Part shown: piece by piece, positions 63,019 to 64,000 of the stretch
How positions within the stretch are numbered: the first letter of the stretch is position 1
How the letters are laid out: every line of letters starts with the position of its first letter
Source of the DNA: Eutrophocola sp965661105
GTDB lineage: Bacteria; Pseudomonadota; Gammaproteobacteria; Pseudomonadales; Pseudohongiellaceae
Assembly (NCBI GenBank): GCA_965661105.1
Contig: CBFICR010000004.1
Span: forward strand, 1-64,000
Length of the DNA: 64,000 nt
Direction of reading: 5' to 3'
Notes under the pieces: generated by a model
Told to the model about the DNA's origin: nothing
The model's database searches: none
What the model saw: the letters and a program-made list of their open reading frames with translations, nothing else
Program-made: the position numbers and the translations under genes

Positions 63019-63871
63019 CGTAGATTTCACCATCGTTATACCTGCAAAAAATGAAGCTATAAATTTACAGAGTTTATTGCCAGAATTAATTTCACTTTAC
63101 CCGCAGGCTGAAATAATCGTCGTTAATGACGGTTCAACAGATAAAACTGAAGAAGTATGCAAAACAAATAATGTTAATGTTATCAGCCATGTTTACAGCA
63201 AGGGTAATGGAGCCAGCATCAAGACAGGTGCCAGAGCAGCGCAAGGCGACATCATTGTTTTTATGGATGGCGATGGTCAACATCAGCCCAAAGATATCAG
63301 TCTTTTACTTGCTGAATTGAAAAATGGGGCAGATATGTGTGTCGGCGCTCGTGACAGTAAATCACAGGCCAGCGTTGGCAGATCTCTGGCCAATTCTCTT
63401 TATAATAAGTTGGCCACATTGATTTCGGGTCATCCTGTTGCTGATCTCACCTCCGGATTTCGTGCTGTTTATAGAAACAAGTTTAAAAGTTTCCTTTATC
63501 TGCTTCCAAATGGTTTTTCTTATCCGACCACAATCACGATGGCTTTTTTTCGTGCCGGCTTCAGTGTCAAATATGTTCCGATTGTTGCGTTGGCACGTCA
63601 AGGCAAAAGTCATGTCAACATCATCAAGGATGGGATGCGTTTTCTTATTATTATTTTCAAAATTGGTACATTATATTCACCATTAAAAATATTCATTCCA
63701 GCAGCAATGACTTTTTTCTTCACTGGGGTAGGGTATTACATGTATACCTTCCTGACCCGGCATGTTTTTACAAACATGAGTGCGGTATTGTTCCTGTCAG
63801 CAGTAATAGTCTTCTTAATTGGTCTGGTATCAGAGCAAATCACCGTTTTGATGTATAAAGATACTGAATAG
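63011..63871 (+). CDS. GT2 glycosyltransferase, DPM1/GtrB-like, with C-terminal membrane helices
   Basis: 286 aa from GTG 63011, overlapping the end of the GT-C gene (an upstream open frame is discarded). GT-A domain with VDFTIVIPAKNEA, VVNDGSTDKTEE and the metal-binding DGDGQHQP, then SGFRAVYR. Two membrane helices at the C-terminus (about 225-280). Such enzymes make polyprenyl-phosphate monosaccharides, the donor used by GT-C transferases, which links it to its neighbour. Confidence 0.85.
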   Translation: MSNVDFTIVIPAKNEAINLQSLLPELISLYPQAEIIVVNDGSTDKTEEVCKTNNVNVISHVYSKGNGASIKTGARAAQGDIIVFMDGDGQHQPKDISLLLAELKNGADMCVGARDSKSQASVGRSLANSLYNKLATLISGHPVADLTSGFRAVYRNKFKSFLYLLPNGFSYPTTITMAFFRAGFSVKYVPIVALARQGKSHVNIIKDGMRFLIIIFKIGTLYSPLKIFIPAAMTFFFTGVGYYMYTFLTRHVFTNMSAVLFLSAVIVFLIGLVSEQITVLMYKDTE

Positions 63872-63915
63872 GCTTTGAGTTTCGTAACTAATTTTAAATA
63901 CAAAGTGGTATTAAC

Positions 63916-64000
63916 ATGAAAAATTTTGCTCTGGTGGGCGCATCAGGATACGTAGCACCAAGGCATATGAAGGCTATTAAGGATACTGGCAATGACCTGA
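63916..64000 (+). CDS. WbpB/WlbA-like Gfo/Idh/MocA sugar dehydrogenase (5' part, cut by window end)
   Basis: 28 codons are visible, starting ATG 63916 and running off the window. The N-terminus FALVGASGYVAPRHMKAIKD is very like WbpB/WlbA, the UDP-GlcNAcA 3-dehydrogenase of the diacetamido-uronic acid pathway, with the GASGYVA dinucleotide loop. The rest must be read to confirm. Confidence 0.72.
   Translation, partial: MKNFALVGASGYVAPRHMKAIKDTGNDL

Overview
The window looks like the chromosome of a gammaproteobacterium, probably a marine or environmental relative of the Pseudomonadales/Cellvibrionales. The evidence is the gene order rplM-rpsI-petABC-sspAB, dolP-diaA-yraN-lpoA/rsmI, rnpB, the full mraZ-to-ftsZ cluster, lpxC, an M23 peptidase, secA, argJ, mutT, yacG, coaE and pilDCB/pilA. 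As I recall it, much of this matches the pseudomonad backbone. I cannot assign a genus. No tRNA, IS element, prophage or CRISPR array was seen.

Region by region: 1-3.1 kb holds sulfate activation (cysD and a fused cysN-cysC) on the minus strand, ending in a 12-copy heptamer repeat at the window edge. 3.1-6.4 kb holds zapG (yhcB) and, divergently, zapE, then rplM-rpsI with a clear terminator. 6.5-10.5 kb holds the bc1 complex, with cytochrome b and c1 fused into one reading frame, then sspA-sspB. 10.6-15.6 kb holds the envelope and division genes dolP, diaA, yraN and lpoA (minus), facing a thioredoxin-like gene and rsmI (plus). 15.6-19.8 kb is a minus-strand set: an AstE-like metallohydrolase, an MscS channel, a soluble MgtE-like protein and MgtE. 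19.9-20.3 kb is the RNase P RNA with a good promoter.

20.7-39.3 kb is the complete dcw cluster in canonical order, headed by a sigma-70 promoter and two MraZ boxes: mraZ, rsmH, ftsL, ftsI, murE, murF, mraY, murD, ftsW, murG, murC, ddl, ftsQ, ftsA and ftsZ, then lpxC. Many junctions overlap by 4-8 bases, so translation is probably coupled. 39.4-45.2 kb holds an M23 peptidase, secA, argJ, mutT and yacG.

45.2-55.6 kb is a visibly AT-richer block of glycan genes: a TMTC-like GT-C glycosyltransferase, a methyltransferase, a flippase-like membrane protein, a sugar epimerase, a DegT aminotransferase, an asparagine synthase, a hexapeptide acyltransferase and a GT4 glycosyltransferase. It lies between yacG and coaE, which in E. 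coli are separated only by zapD. 55.6-61 kb holds coaE and the type IV pilus genes pilD, pilC and pilB, with divergent pilA under a sigma-54-type promoter. Downstream of pilA come a second GT-C paralogue, a DPM1-like GT2 with membrane segments and the start of a WbpB/WlbA-type sugar dehydrogenase.

The most interesting reading is that pilA, the GT-C and the GT2 form a compact pilin O-glycosylation cassette using a lipid-phosphate-linked monosaccharide. The cytochrome b/c1 fusion, the soluble MgtE paralogue and several small exact duplications in intergenic DNA are secondary points of interest.
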